Assembly: GCA_013042165.1 (NCBI GenBank)
Contig: JABDQT010000065.1
Location: 1 to 12,966, forward strand
DNA length: 12,966 bases
From: Kiritimatiellales bacterium
Lineage (GTDB): Bacteria > Verrucomicrobiota > Kiritimatiellia > Kiritimatiellales > Pontiellaceae
Direction of reading: 5' to 3'
The notes below the pieces were generated by a model, which ran no database searches, was not told where the DNA came from, and was given only the letters and a program-made list of their open reading frames with translations. Positions within the stretch are counted from its first letter, which is position 1. Each line of letters begins with the position of its first letter. Below, piece after piece: positions 6,918 through 12,966 of the stretch. A program made the position numbers and the translations under genes.

Positions 6918-7871
6918 ATGCTGACGACAAAAAAGATGAATGCGGTTTTGTTGGCCGGCGATCGAAGCGCAAGCATTACGGTCCGCAATGACAACAAGGC
7001 ATTTCTGGAATTGCATGGCGTGCCGCTGCTGATCCATGTGCTGCGGGCGTTGCGTGCGGCGGAGTATGTGGGGATGGTCGTGATCGTGGGGCCGGCGACA
7101 CGGATCCGGGAGATCCTGGAACACCATGGCGAAAGCGATGGGGTCAAAGTGGTCGAGCAGCGCGAAAACATGATCGAGAATTTCAAGGTCGGTTATGTTG
7201 TCTCGCTGGGTCTGGATGAATCGGTGGCCTTTTGGGATTTAAAGGGCTCGGAGCATCAGCATACACCGGTGCTTGTGGCTCCCAGCGATATCCCGCTCCT
7301 GACGCCGGCGGAGGTGGACGAATTTATCGTGTGCAGCAACATGCACGAATACGACTATTCGATCGGTATTACCTCCAACGATGTGTTATCGCACTACCAT
7401 CCGACCGAAGGCCGCTCGGGCATTCAAATGATCTATTTCCATGTGAAGGAAGATCTGATGCGGCACAACAACCTGCACATCGGCAAGCCGCTGAGTTTTG
7501 ATCATCTCGACTACATCGAAAAAATGTACGAATGGCGCTATCAGACGCGCTGGGCCAACATCATCCGGATGCTGTTTTCGCTGCTGATTCATGGCTGGCG
7601 GTTGTTTAAAAGCCTGCGCATTTTTATCCTGATGCAGATTTCTCTTTTTTATGACCGGCATGGTCACCCAAAGCTGTCCGACCGACTGCGTTCACTTGTG
7701 GGTTTCAATCGACTGGCCGAAGGAATAGGCAACGCCATCGGGGCCCGCGTCCAGATCGTCTATACCCACTTTGGCGGCGCGGCGCTTGATGCGGACAACG
7801 AAAAGGATCTGGCGGTGATCGAAGAGCGCTATGAGGAGTGGATGGAGCACCAGCGCAACCTGCACGTCTAG
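6918..7871 (+). CDS. MobA-like NTP transferase family protein
   Basis: This 317-residue protein has a GT-A-type nucleotidyltransferase fold signature. AVLLAGDR (9-16) takes the place of the usual LAGGxGxR, Lys27 in NKAFLELHG serves as the sugar-phosphate or nucleotide-binding lysine, and PSDIP (122-126) carries the metal-binding aspartate. The C-terminal DADNEKDLAVIEERY resembles the closing motif of MobA-type proteins. Residues ~214-245 form an unusually hydrophobic, arginine-spotted stretch that could be an amphipathic or membrane-associated helix pair. Members of this superfamily join an NTP to a sugar phosphate, molybdopterin or phosphoalcohol; I cannot tell the substrate, and no pathway partner is adjacent. 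The gene has its own promoter, and AGGGGGG precedes the ATG. It is convergent with the NfeD gene, with only 5 nt between stops and no clear terminator. Confidence 0.8.
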   Translation: MLTTKKMNAVLLAGDRSASITVRNDNKAFLELHGVPLLIHVLRALRAAEYVGMVVIVGPATRIREILEHHGESDGVKVVEQRENMIENFKVGYVVSLGLDESVAFWDLKGSEHQHTPVLVAPSDIPLLTPAEVDEFIVCSNMHEYDYSIGITSNDVLSHYHPTEGRSGIQMIYFHVKEDLMRHNNLHIGKPLSFDHLDYIEKMYEWRYQTRWANIIRMLFSLLIHGWRLFKSLRIFILMQISLFYDRHGHPKLSDRLRSLVGFNRLAEGIGNAIGARVQIVYTHFGGAALDADNEKDLAVIEERYEEWMEHQRNLHV

Positions 7872-7876
7872 CGGTC

Positions 7877-9289
7877 TTACAGCTTTTCCACCACAATGCG
7901 GTTGCCGTGAACCTCGACGATGCGAACGGGCGATTGGCAGGAGATATAATCGCCGTGCGTCACCACATCCAGTTTGCGGTCGTCAAAGTATGCGCTGCCG
8001 CTTGGCCGCAGATCGGAGTGGGCCACGCCTTCGAGCCCCAGCAGGGAGGCGTCTTCCTCGGCATCCGGTACGACCGTGCTGAGTGTCAGGCTTCGAAAGA
8101 TGCGCGTCTGCGGGAAAAAACGGCCCACGATACCCACAAGGAGTATGGCTCCCAGAAAGGAGAGCATCACCTTGAGGAAAGGCAGCGAAATGGTTTCCGG
8201 CGAGAAATCGATAGGCCGCCATTTTCCCGGCATGCGTTCGCTCATGGCGCTGATGAACGAGACAAAGATCAGCAGCAGTCCGCTGAAGCCCATGATCCCG
8301 AAGCCGGGGGTGATGAACACTTCGATGGCCAGCAGGGTGACACCCAGCCCAAACAGCAGCACATCTTCCATGCCGGCGAGTCCGGCAATGTGATGCCCGA
8401 AGAAAAAAAGCATCAGGCAGGTGACTCCTGCGATGCCGAAAATACCGAATCCCGGCGTCTTGAGTTCCAGCCAAAGGCCGCCCAGTCCGAGAATCATCAG
8501 GATCGGGGCAATACCGGCAATAAGGCGCGCAAGCCGCTCCGCCGCGGTAACCTCCAGTACGCGTTTCTCCGCGTTGGCCAGCCCGAGCGTTTCCAGCAAG
8601 GCGTCGATATCCTTCACTGTTCCGCTCGAAAGCAGGGGCCGCTGCTCCTCGCCGACGAGTTGCTCGGCCTCCACGTTCGTCAGCGTCAGCAGGCGGCCTT
8701 TTTCGCTGATGACCGAACCGTTCACGCTGTATTCCATGTCCGCCCGGACCATGGCCTCGGCGAGTTTTGGATCGTGCCCGCCCTGCTCGGCGGCAGAGCG
8801 AACCATCGCGGATACGGCAGACGTCATTTTTTCCTGCACTTCATCGGGCATTTCCTGCACGCCGCCCATCGGCGACATGAGCATGGGGGTGGCTGCGCCG
8901 ATCACGCTGCCCGGAGCCATGTAGATCTTCGGAGTCGCCAGGGCAATAATCGCCCCGGCGGAGTAGGCGTCTTTCTCCACAAAGGTATAAGTAGGTACGT
9001 CGGTGTTGGTGATGACGCTGATGATGCCTTTGGCGGCATTCACCGCGCCGCCGGGGGTGTCCATTTCAAAGATGATGGCCTTGGCACCGTCGCGGACCGC
9101 TTCATCGACCCCGCGCCGAACGACATACAGCAGCGCCGGCTCGATCATTTTCTTGATCGGGATAATGTAGACGATCGGTACATCGCTGCTTGGCATGGAC
9201 GAAGCCTCGTTGATTTCGTTCGAGTCCTGCGCAGGTGCCATGAAGCCGATGGAAGTCATGCATAAGATAAGAAGCAATTTTCGCAACAT
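7877..9289 (-). CDS. NfeD-family membrane-bound ClpP-class serine protease
   Basis: This is a 470-residue long-form NfeD (NfeD1b type). An N-terminal signal sequence or anchor (1-20) is followed by a ClpP/SppA-like protease domain (~38-245). MDTPGG (76-81) is the oxyanion region, Ser110 in DAYSAGA the nucleophile, and Lys154 in VQEKMTSAV the likely general base; the spacing is close to that of the Ser/Lys dyad of archaeal PH1510. Hydrophobic segments lie at ~256-274, 282-300, 309-327, 330-348 and 371-390. A C-terminal NfeD OB-fold domain (~415-470) ends the protein (GVAHSDLRPSG, VVTHGDYIS). In PH1510 the homologous domain cleaves stomatin-type proteins; no stomatin/FloA gene is seen downstream in this window. 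GGAGA sits 7 nt before ATG 9289. It is divergent from the pteridine reductase gene. Confidence 0.93.
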   Translation of the reverse strand: MLRKLLLILCMTSIGFMAPAQDSNEINEASSMPSSDVPIVYIIPIKKMIEPALLYVVRRGVDEAVRDGAKAIIFEMDTPGGAVNAAKGIISVITNTDVPTYTFVEKDAYSAGAIIALATPKIYMAPGSVIGAATPMLMSPMGGVQEMPDEVQEKMTSAVSAMVRSAAEQGGHDPKLAEAMVRADMEYSVNGSVISEKGRLLTLTNVEAEQLVGEEQRPLLSSGTVKDIDALLETLGLANAEKRVLEVTAAERLARLIAGIAPILMILGLGGLWLELKTPGFGIFGIAGVTCLMLFFFGHHIAGLAGMEDVLLFGLGVTLLAIEVFITPGFGIMGFSGLLLIFVSFISAMSERMPGKWRPIDFSPETISLPFLKVMLSFLGAILLVGIVGRFFPQTRIFRSLTLSTVVPDAEEDASLLGLEGVAHSDLRPSGSAYFDDRKLDVVTHGDYISCQSPVRIVEVHGNRIVVEKL

Positions 9290-9375
9290 GTGGGCGTCTC
9301 CATTAGTCCGGCTCTATTTTTTCCAGTCTGCGGAAAAAAGAAAGCGAAAACTTTCAATGGATCAATAATCTGCGT
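9290..9375. promoter_or_regulatory. Divergent region with AT-rich inverted repeat
   Basis: This 86-bp gap between the divergent NfeD and pteridine reductase genes holds an 8-bp inverted repeat: TTTTTTCC (9317-9324), 7-nt loop, GGAAAAAA (9332-9339). A smaller one, GAAAG-cgaaaa-CTTTC, follows at 9340-9355. Neither gene has an obvious consensus promoter here. The repeats could be an operator or a weak bidirectional terminator. Confidence 0.3.
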
Positions 9376-10083
9376 ATGAATAAGCCCATGGAATTGACCG
9401 GAAAACGTGCTTTGGTGACGGGTGGTGCGCTGCGTATCGGCAAGGCCATTACGCTGGCTCTGCAGGCGGCAGGCGCCGAAGTGGTGGTGCATTATCGCCA
9501 TTCGGAGGCCGAAGCGAGATCGCTTTCTCCGTTCTCGGTGCAGGCCGATCTGGAGTCGATGGAGGACTGCACCCGCTTGATGAAGGAGGCGGGCTCCCTC
9601 GACATTCTCATCAACAACGCTTCAATCTTCACGAAGGATACGCTTGCGCCGGCCACTCCTGAACGGGTGCGACAGGAATTCAATGTAAACCTGTTTGCAC
9701 CCATGGAGCTTACCCGCCTTTTTGCCGCGCAGGCCAGGGAGGGAGCCATTGTCAATCTGCTCGACCGGCGAATCCGCGCCAACGACCCGACCTGCCTGCC
9801 GTATTCGATTTCAAAAAAGGGGCTGGAGGAGTTGACGAAGCTGGCCGCGCTTGAACTCGCGCCGGGGATTCGTGTCAATGCCGTTGCGCCGGGGCCAATC
9901 CTGCCGCCGCCAGGCAACAGCGGCGAAAACTTCCGCGAACTGGCGGGAACCATTCCGCTCGATCTGTTGCCGACACCCGACCATATCGCCGAGGCCGTGC
10001 TCTTTCTGCTGCAGGCCGACTACTGCACGGGTCAGGTCATCTTTGTCGACGGTGGACAGCACCTTTTAGGAAATGGAGTGTAA
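9376..10083 (+). CDS. FolM/PTR1-like pteridine reductase (short-chain dehydrogenase)
   Basis: This is a 235-residue classical-length SDR. The cofactor motif is TGGALRIG (15-22), with the arginine seen in PTR1/FolM proteins rather than the usual GxG, which is typical of NADPH-dependent pteridine reductases. NNAS is at 80-83. The catalytic region has Asp130 (NLLD) instead of the usual SDR serine, with Tyr143 and Lys147 in YSISK; D-Y-K is the PTR1/FolM triad. VNAVAPGPILPP (167-178) is the substrate-loop region and FVDGG (223-227) the C-terminal motif. It would reduce dihydrobiopterin, dihydromonapterin or dihydrofolate. The downstream folB supports a pterin/folate role. The ATG has only a weak upstream ribosome binding site. 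Assignment to pteridine reductase over a generic SDR rests on the Arg and Asp residues and the neighbour. Confidence 0.85.
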   Translation: MNKPMELTGKRALVTGGALRIGKAITLALQAAGAEVVVHYRHSEAEARSLSPFSVQADLESMEDCTRLMKEAGSLDILINNASIFTKDTLAPATPERVRQEFNVNLFAPMELTRLFAAQAREGAIVNLLDRRIRANDPTCLPYSISKKGLEELTKLAALELAPGIRVNAVAPGPILPPPGNSGENFRELAGTIPLDLLPTPDHIAEAVLFLLQADYCTGQVIFVDGGQHLLGNGV

Positions 10084-10098
10084 GTGCACGTTTGGAAT

Positions 10099-10132
10099 GC
10101 GGCGGGAAGCAAAGCAGTACGCCGCTTTTTTT
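10099..10132 (+). terminator. Terminator-like hairpin (possible attenuator) ahead of folB
   Basis: GCGGCG (10099-10104), a 15-nt loop, and CGCCGC (10120-10125) followed by seven T residues (10126-10132) have the form of an intrinsic terminator. It lies between the pteridine reductase stop and folB, and the folB Shine-Dalgarno GGAGAA begins at the next base (10133). Confidence 0.6.
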
Positions 10133-10141
10133 GGAGAAGCC

Positions 10142-10492
10142 ATGGATAAAATATTTATTCGCGATTTAGCCCTGCGATGCATCATCGGTATCTTTCCCGA
10201 AGAACGGCGCGAGAAGCAGGACATCGTCATCAACGTGGAGATGCATGCCGACCTGAGGAAGGCCGGCCGTTCCGACGAGCTGAGCGATACGGTGGATTAC
10301 AAAGCAATCAAGAAGGCTATCCTCAAGCTGGTCGAAGACAGCGGGTTTCAACTGATCGAATCGCTGGCCGAGCGCATCGCGCAGATCGCGCTGGCGAATG
10401 AAAAGGTTGAGCAGGTGACCGTGACTATCGATAAACCCGGTGCGTTGCGTTTTGCGAGGGCCTCGGCGGTGGAAATCACGCGTACTAGGTAG
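10142..10492 (+). CDS. folB: Dihydroneopterin aldolase
   Basis: FolB converts 7,8-dihydroneopterin to 6-hydroxymethyl-dihydropterin and glycolaldehyde in folate synthesis. The 116-residue length is typical. Family landmarks are IRDLALRCIIGIFPEER (6-22, with the pterin-pocket glutamate), DTVDYKAI (49-56), the substrate-anchoring glutamate in LIESLAERIA (71-80), and VTIDKPGALRFA (94-105) with the catalytic Lys98. I chose ATG 10142 because GGAGAA lies 4-5 nt upstream and it fits family length. The same frame is open back to an ATG at 10073, overlapping the end of the previous gene, but that adds 23 non-family residues. It follows the pteridine reductase by 58 nt containing a terminator-like hairpin. 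It is convergent with accA, with a 53-nt gap and no clear shared terminator. Confidence 0.95.
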   Translation: MDKIFIRDLALRCIIGIFPEERREKQDIVINVEMHADLRKAGRSDELSDTVDYKAIKKAILKLVEDSGFQLIESLAERIAQIALANEKVEQVTVTIDKPGALRFARASAVEITRTR

Positions 10493-10545
10493 GGCGGAAT
10501 GTTCCTGTCGCGCCGGATGCGGACACCGTAGGCTGCAAACCTGAT

Positions 10546-11514
10546 CTACTCAACGGCCCCTTCGAACTCACCCATGACGCGGAACTTGTCGTAGCGATCC
10601 TGCATAATTTCCTCGGCCGACATCTTGGACAGTTCCGCTAGATGCTTCATCACGGCGGTCTTGAGGCTGTCCGCGGCAATCTTGTGGTCGACATGCGCAC
10701 CGCCCTTGGGCTCGGGGATGACCTCATCGGCCAGCTTGAGCTTCAAAAGATCATTGCCGGTAATCTTCAGTGCCTCGGCGGCTTTGTCGGAAAAGGCGCG
10801 GTCCTTCCATAGAATTGCGGCACAGCCCTCCGGCGAAATGACGGAATAGTAGGCATGCTCCAGAATCAGGATGCGGTTGCCAATGCCGATGCCCAGAGCC
10901 CCGCCGCTGCCACCTTCTCCGATGATGACGCAGATGATCGGAACCTTGATATTGAAACATTCGCGCAGGTTCACGGCGATGGCTTCGGCAATATGCCGTT
11001 CCTCGGATTCCAGACCTGCATAGGCCCCCTTGGTGTCGATCAGCGTGATGATCGGCGTATTGAATTTGTCGGCCAGTTTCATCAGCCGGAGTGCCTTGCG
11101 GTAGCCTTCCGGATGCGCACAGCCAAAGTTGCACTCTACATTGCTCTTGGTATCGCGGCCTTTCTGGGAGCCGATAATCATGACCTTCTGCCCGTCAATC
11201 TTGGCAAACCCGCCGATGATGGCGCGGTCGTCGCGATGGATACGGTCGCCATGGATTTCGACAAAGTCGGTCGTCATGGTATTGATGTAATCCATGGTGT
11301 AGGGGCGGTCGGGATGCCGGGCCACCTGAACTTTTTGCCAGGCACTCAGGTTGGCGTAGATTTCGGTGCGCGTCTTTTCAATCTTATCCTTCATGTTCTG
11401 GAGTTCGTGGGAGACATCGATATCCTGCTCCTGACTGAAGGACTCAAGCTCTTTGAGTTTCGTTTCGAGCTCCATGATCGGACTTTCAAACGGAAGGCTG
11501 TATTGCGTGCTCAT
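10546..11514 (-). CDS. accA: Acetyl-CoA carboxylase carboxyltransferase subunit alpha
   Basis: AccA pairs with AccD to transfer the carboxyl group from carboxybiotin to acetyl-CoA, giving malonyl-CoA for fatty acid synthesis. The 322-residue length matches E. coli (319). An N-terminal coiled-coil-like helix region (~15-60) leads into the crotonase-fold domain. DTKGAYAG (160-167), EER (171-173), GEGGSGGAL (200-208), and SVISPEGCAAILW (224-236) are the usual landmarks. The alanine in GAYAG, where most homologues have proline, and HIAEAIA after EER are mild departures. GAGGAG lies about 6 nt before ATG 11514. The gene follows the L,D-transpeptidase by 20 nt on the same strand, so they are likely co-transcribed. 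accD is not in the window. Confidence 0.96.
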   Translation of the reverse strand: MSTQYSLPFESPIMELETKLKELESFSQEQDIDVSHELQNMKDKIEKTRTEIYANLSAWQKVQVARHPDRPYTMDYINTMTTDFVEIHGDRIHRDDRAIIGGFAKIDGQKVMIIGSQKGRDTKSNVECNFGCAHPEGYRKALRLMKLADKFNTPIITLIDTKGAYAGLESEERHIAEAIAVNLRECFNIKVPIICVIIGEGGSGGALGIGIGNRILILEHAYYSVISPEGCAAILWKDRAFSDKAAEALKITGNDLLKLKLADEVIPEPKGGAHVDHKIAADSLKTAVMKHLAELSKMSAEEIMQDRYDKFRVMGEFEGAVE

Positions 11515-11534
11515 ATGCTTCTCCTCAAAAAGAT

Positions 11535-12479
11535 TTATTCGGTAATCGTGACCGGCGTTTTGCGGGGGATGAGATCGAACAGCTCCTCGACATCCTCATT
11601 CAGCATGCGGATGCAGCCCGCGCTCGATTGCTTGCCGATGCTGTCGCGTTCCCATGTGCCGTGAATGCCGAAGCCGGTGATTTCAGGATGGTCGTTGGAC
11701 ACGATTTTCATCCAGCGCGTGCCCAGCACGTTTTCGGGATCCCCGTATTCAATCTGCTTGTTATCGGCGGGGCGCGTCCACGGGGGCTCGACAATCTTGT
11801 CGACCACGGTGAACTCAATGGATGGGGTTTTGCCGAACTTACCGGTGCCGACCGAATAGCGCTTGAACAGCTGCTTGCCGGCCATCAGATCGAGCGTGTT
11901 CCCGCTCTTGGATACCCGGATGGAAAAGTTTCCGTTATAGACGAGCAGGCGCGCGCCGCTCCGGATGACGTCCGTCTCCAGTCCGTTCATCTGCTTGATG
12001 AGCGGCACGGTAATGTTGTAGTTCTTGGCGATCTTCTGCAGGTAGTCGCCTGATTGGATCGCATAGTATTCCTTGCCCGGAATCATCATGGGCGATTTGA
12101 GCAGACGGATATTTAGATCGCCCAGCATCTTGATGGCTTCGGCATCGGGGGTCGAGGCGACCAGTTTGTCGAGCATGATTTTGGCGTCGGCCAGTTGGCC
12201 GCCATCGATCGCTGCCTGTGCATCTGAAAGGGTGGCCTTGGTTTCCGGCGAGGTTTCTGTCTGAACAAACGGTGCCGTCGGGGCCAGGTCGAGCGGAGCC
12301 GGGGCCGGCGCTGCCGGCGTCTGCTCCACGGGGGTCTCCGCTTCCGCCTTTTTGCCCCTTGAAGTGATTAGGTAAATGACGACGATCAGGATCTGGATAA
12401 GAATGATGACAATGAAGACATTCTTCCAGCGTCCGCCGCCGCGGTTTTGGTAGGTTCCAGCATAAATGGGTTTTGCCAT
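11535..12479 (-). CDS. LysM-containing YkuD-type L,D-transpeptidase, membrane-anchored
   Basis: This is a 314-residue peptidoglycan-modifying enzyme. A short basic N-terminus is followed by one transmembrane segment (~20-39) giving an N-in anchor, then an Ala/Pro/Thr-rich periplasmic linker (~48-80). A short helical stretch (~83-127) comes next, then a LysM domain (~137-180; YYAIQSGDYLQKIAKNYNI begins it). The catalytic YkuD domain (~184-313) contains the HGTW motif (His273) and the SAGCIRM motif (Ser286, nucleophile Cys289, Arg291). Such enzymes form 3-3 cross-links or attach proteins to peptidoglycan through an acyl-enzyme on the cysteine. The ribosome binding site before ATG 12479 is weak. 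It lies upstream of accA in the same probable operon and is divergent from recN. Confidence 0.93.
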   Translation of the reverse strand: MAKPIYAGTYQNRGGGRWKNVFIVIILIQILIVVIYLITSRGKKAEAETPVEQTPAAPAPAPLDLAPTAPFVQTETSPETKATLSDAQAAIDGGQLADAKIMLDKLVASTPDAEAIKMLGDLNIRLLKSPMMIPGKEYYAIQSGDYLQKIAKNYNITVPLIKQMNGLETDVIRSGARLLVYNGNFSIRVSKSGNTLDLMAGKQLFKRYSVGTGKFGKTPSIEFTVVDKIVEPPWTRPADNKQIEYGDPENVLGTRWMKIVSNDHPEITGFGIHGTWERDSIGKQSSAGCIRMLNEDVEELFDLIPRKTPVTITE

Positions 12480-12658
12480 ATCGAATAAGCCTTGGTTGGG
12501 TAAAAGTCATGCCTTTATGCCGAATCGCCTGCGAGGGTGCAATCATATTACGTTTTCAGATGGTCTTCGGCAGGCCGATACAACGGCTTGGCCTCGCGGA
12601 TTCATCATACAATCCAGCTTGCCCCAAACCCCACCTTCGTTGAATACTGTGCGGCCAT
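12480..12658. promoter_or_regulatory. Divergent region between the L,D-transpeptidase and recN
   Basis: A candidate minus-strand promoter for the transpeptidase-accA unit is TTGCAC (12537-12542 on the plus-strand coordinates), a 17-nt spacer, and CATAAA (12514-12519); the match is moderate. For recN, TACAAT (12608-12613) could be a -10 but has no good -35. I see no LexA/SOS-type box that I would defend. Confidence 0.35.
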
Positions 12659-12966
12659 ATGCTCAGGACGCTTAAAATCAAAAACCTCGCGCTCGTCGAC
12701 GATGTGCAGGTCGGGTTCAACGATGGATTGAATGTCATCACCGGCGAGACCGGCGCAGGCAAGTCGCTGCTGATCGGAGCACTGCGACTGCTGTTAGGCG
12801 AACGAGCCGATAAATCGATGATCCGCACCGGCGAAACATCCTGCTCCGTGCATGCCGAATTCGGGCTGACCGATTCCGCGCAGGTCGATGCCGTGCTCAG
12901 CGACATCGGTTTGGAGGGCTGTGATGGCGGACTGCTGATCATCCGTCGGATCATTACCGAATCTTC
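12659..12966 (+). CDS. recN: DNA repair protein RecN, N-terminal part (3' end outside window)
   Basis: RecN is an SMC-like ATPase acting in double-strand-break repair. The first 102 codons are present and open to the window edge. The start matches the family closely: MLRTLKIKNLALVDDVQVGF, then the Walker A GETGAGKS (29-36), a SLLIGALRLLLGERAD segment, and a strand ending in LIIRRIITES where homologues have the conserved RR(x)I. The glutamate just before the P-loop threonine (GETGAGKS rather than GPNGAGKS) is characteristic of RecN among SMC-type proteins. No clear ribosome binding site precedes ATG 12659. It is divergent from the L,D-transpeptidase. Confidence 0.93.
   Translation, partial: MLRTLKIKNLALVDDVQVGFNDGLNVITGETGAGKSLLIGALRLLLGERADKSMIRTGETSCSVHAEFGLTDSAQVDAVLSDIGLEGCDGGLLIIRRIITES

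Noticed and set aside
7838..9265. A 475-codon open frame on the plus strand
   Set aside because: It covers the NfeD gene on the opposite strand. Its translation is rich in His, Arg, Gln and Asp with low-complexity character, typical of antisense shadow frames.
10493..10545. Possible REP-like or terminator element between folB and accA
   Set aside because: CCGGATGCGG-type words are present, but the only stem I can form is about 3 bp and there is no T tract on either strand.
10855..11664. A 269-codon open frame on the plus strand
   Set aside because: It is antisense to accA and the end of the transpeptidase gene, both of which have clear family motifs.
12585..12613. recN promoter with TACAAT as the -10
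   Set aside because: At 17-nt spacing the -35 would be GGCTTG, and the nearer TTGGCC is only 14 nt away, so I do not call it a promoter.

Overview
The window reads as the chromosome of a Gram-negative bacterium, most likely from the PVC superphylum (Kiritimatiellota, Lentisphaerota or Verrucomicrobiota). This rests on three things: a membrane-anchored Ser/Thr kinase of the type common in that group, an ECF sigma factor whose N-terminus resembles planctomycete and verrucomicrobial examples, and a multiheme cytochrome with a HEAT-like tail. The remaining genes are housekeeping and universal, so the assignment is an inference. Coding density is high, and I see no mobile elements, CRISPR arrays, tRNA or rRNA.

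Layout. (1) 1-1560, minus: an exported c-type cytochrome with eight CxxCH motifs, running off the left edge. (2) 1732-3849, plus: a membrane-anchored Ser/Thr kinase, divergent from the cytochrome. (3) 3809-4414, minus: an ECF-type sigma factor whose 3' end overlaps the kinase 3' end by 41 bp. (4) 4646-6803, plus: coaE and rho, one nucleotide apart, with a good promoter in front and a strong intrinsic terminator behind. (5) 6918-7871, plus: a MobA-like nucleotidyltransferase with its own near-consensus promoter. (6) 7877-9289, minus: an NfeD/ClpP-class membrane serine protease, convergent with the transferase. (7) 9376-10492, plus: a FolM/PTR1-like pteridine reductase, then folB, separated by a terminator-like hairpin that abuts the folB ribosome binding site. 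(8) 12479-10546, minus: an LysM/YkuD L,D-transpeptidase followed by accA, probably one operon. (9) 12659 to the right edge, plus: the start of recN.

Functional themes are anaerobic or extracytoplasmic electron transfer (cytochrome), a kinase/sigma signalling pair, coenzyme A and pterin/folate cofactor synthesis, fatty acid initiation, peptidoglycan cross-linking, transcription termination and DNA repair.

The most unusual observation is in the kinase. The usual beta-3 VAxK lysine is alanine (VAMA), and a lysine sits in the glycine-rich loop exactly 17 residues upstream. This is the same position and spacing as the relocated catalytic lysine of eukaryotic WNK (with-no-lysine) kinases. The cytochrome reading frame is complete across its whole span in the window but has no stop codon here, so it is easily missed; a long open frame on the opposite strand could be mistaken for the gene.
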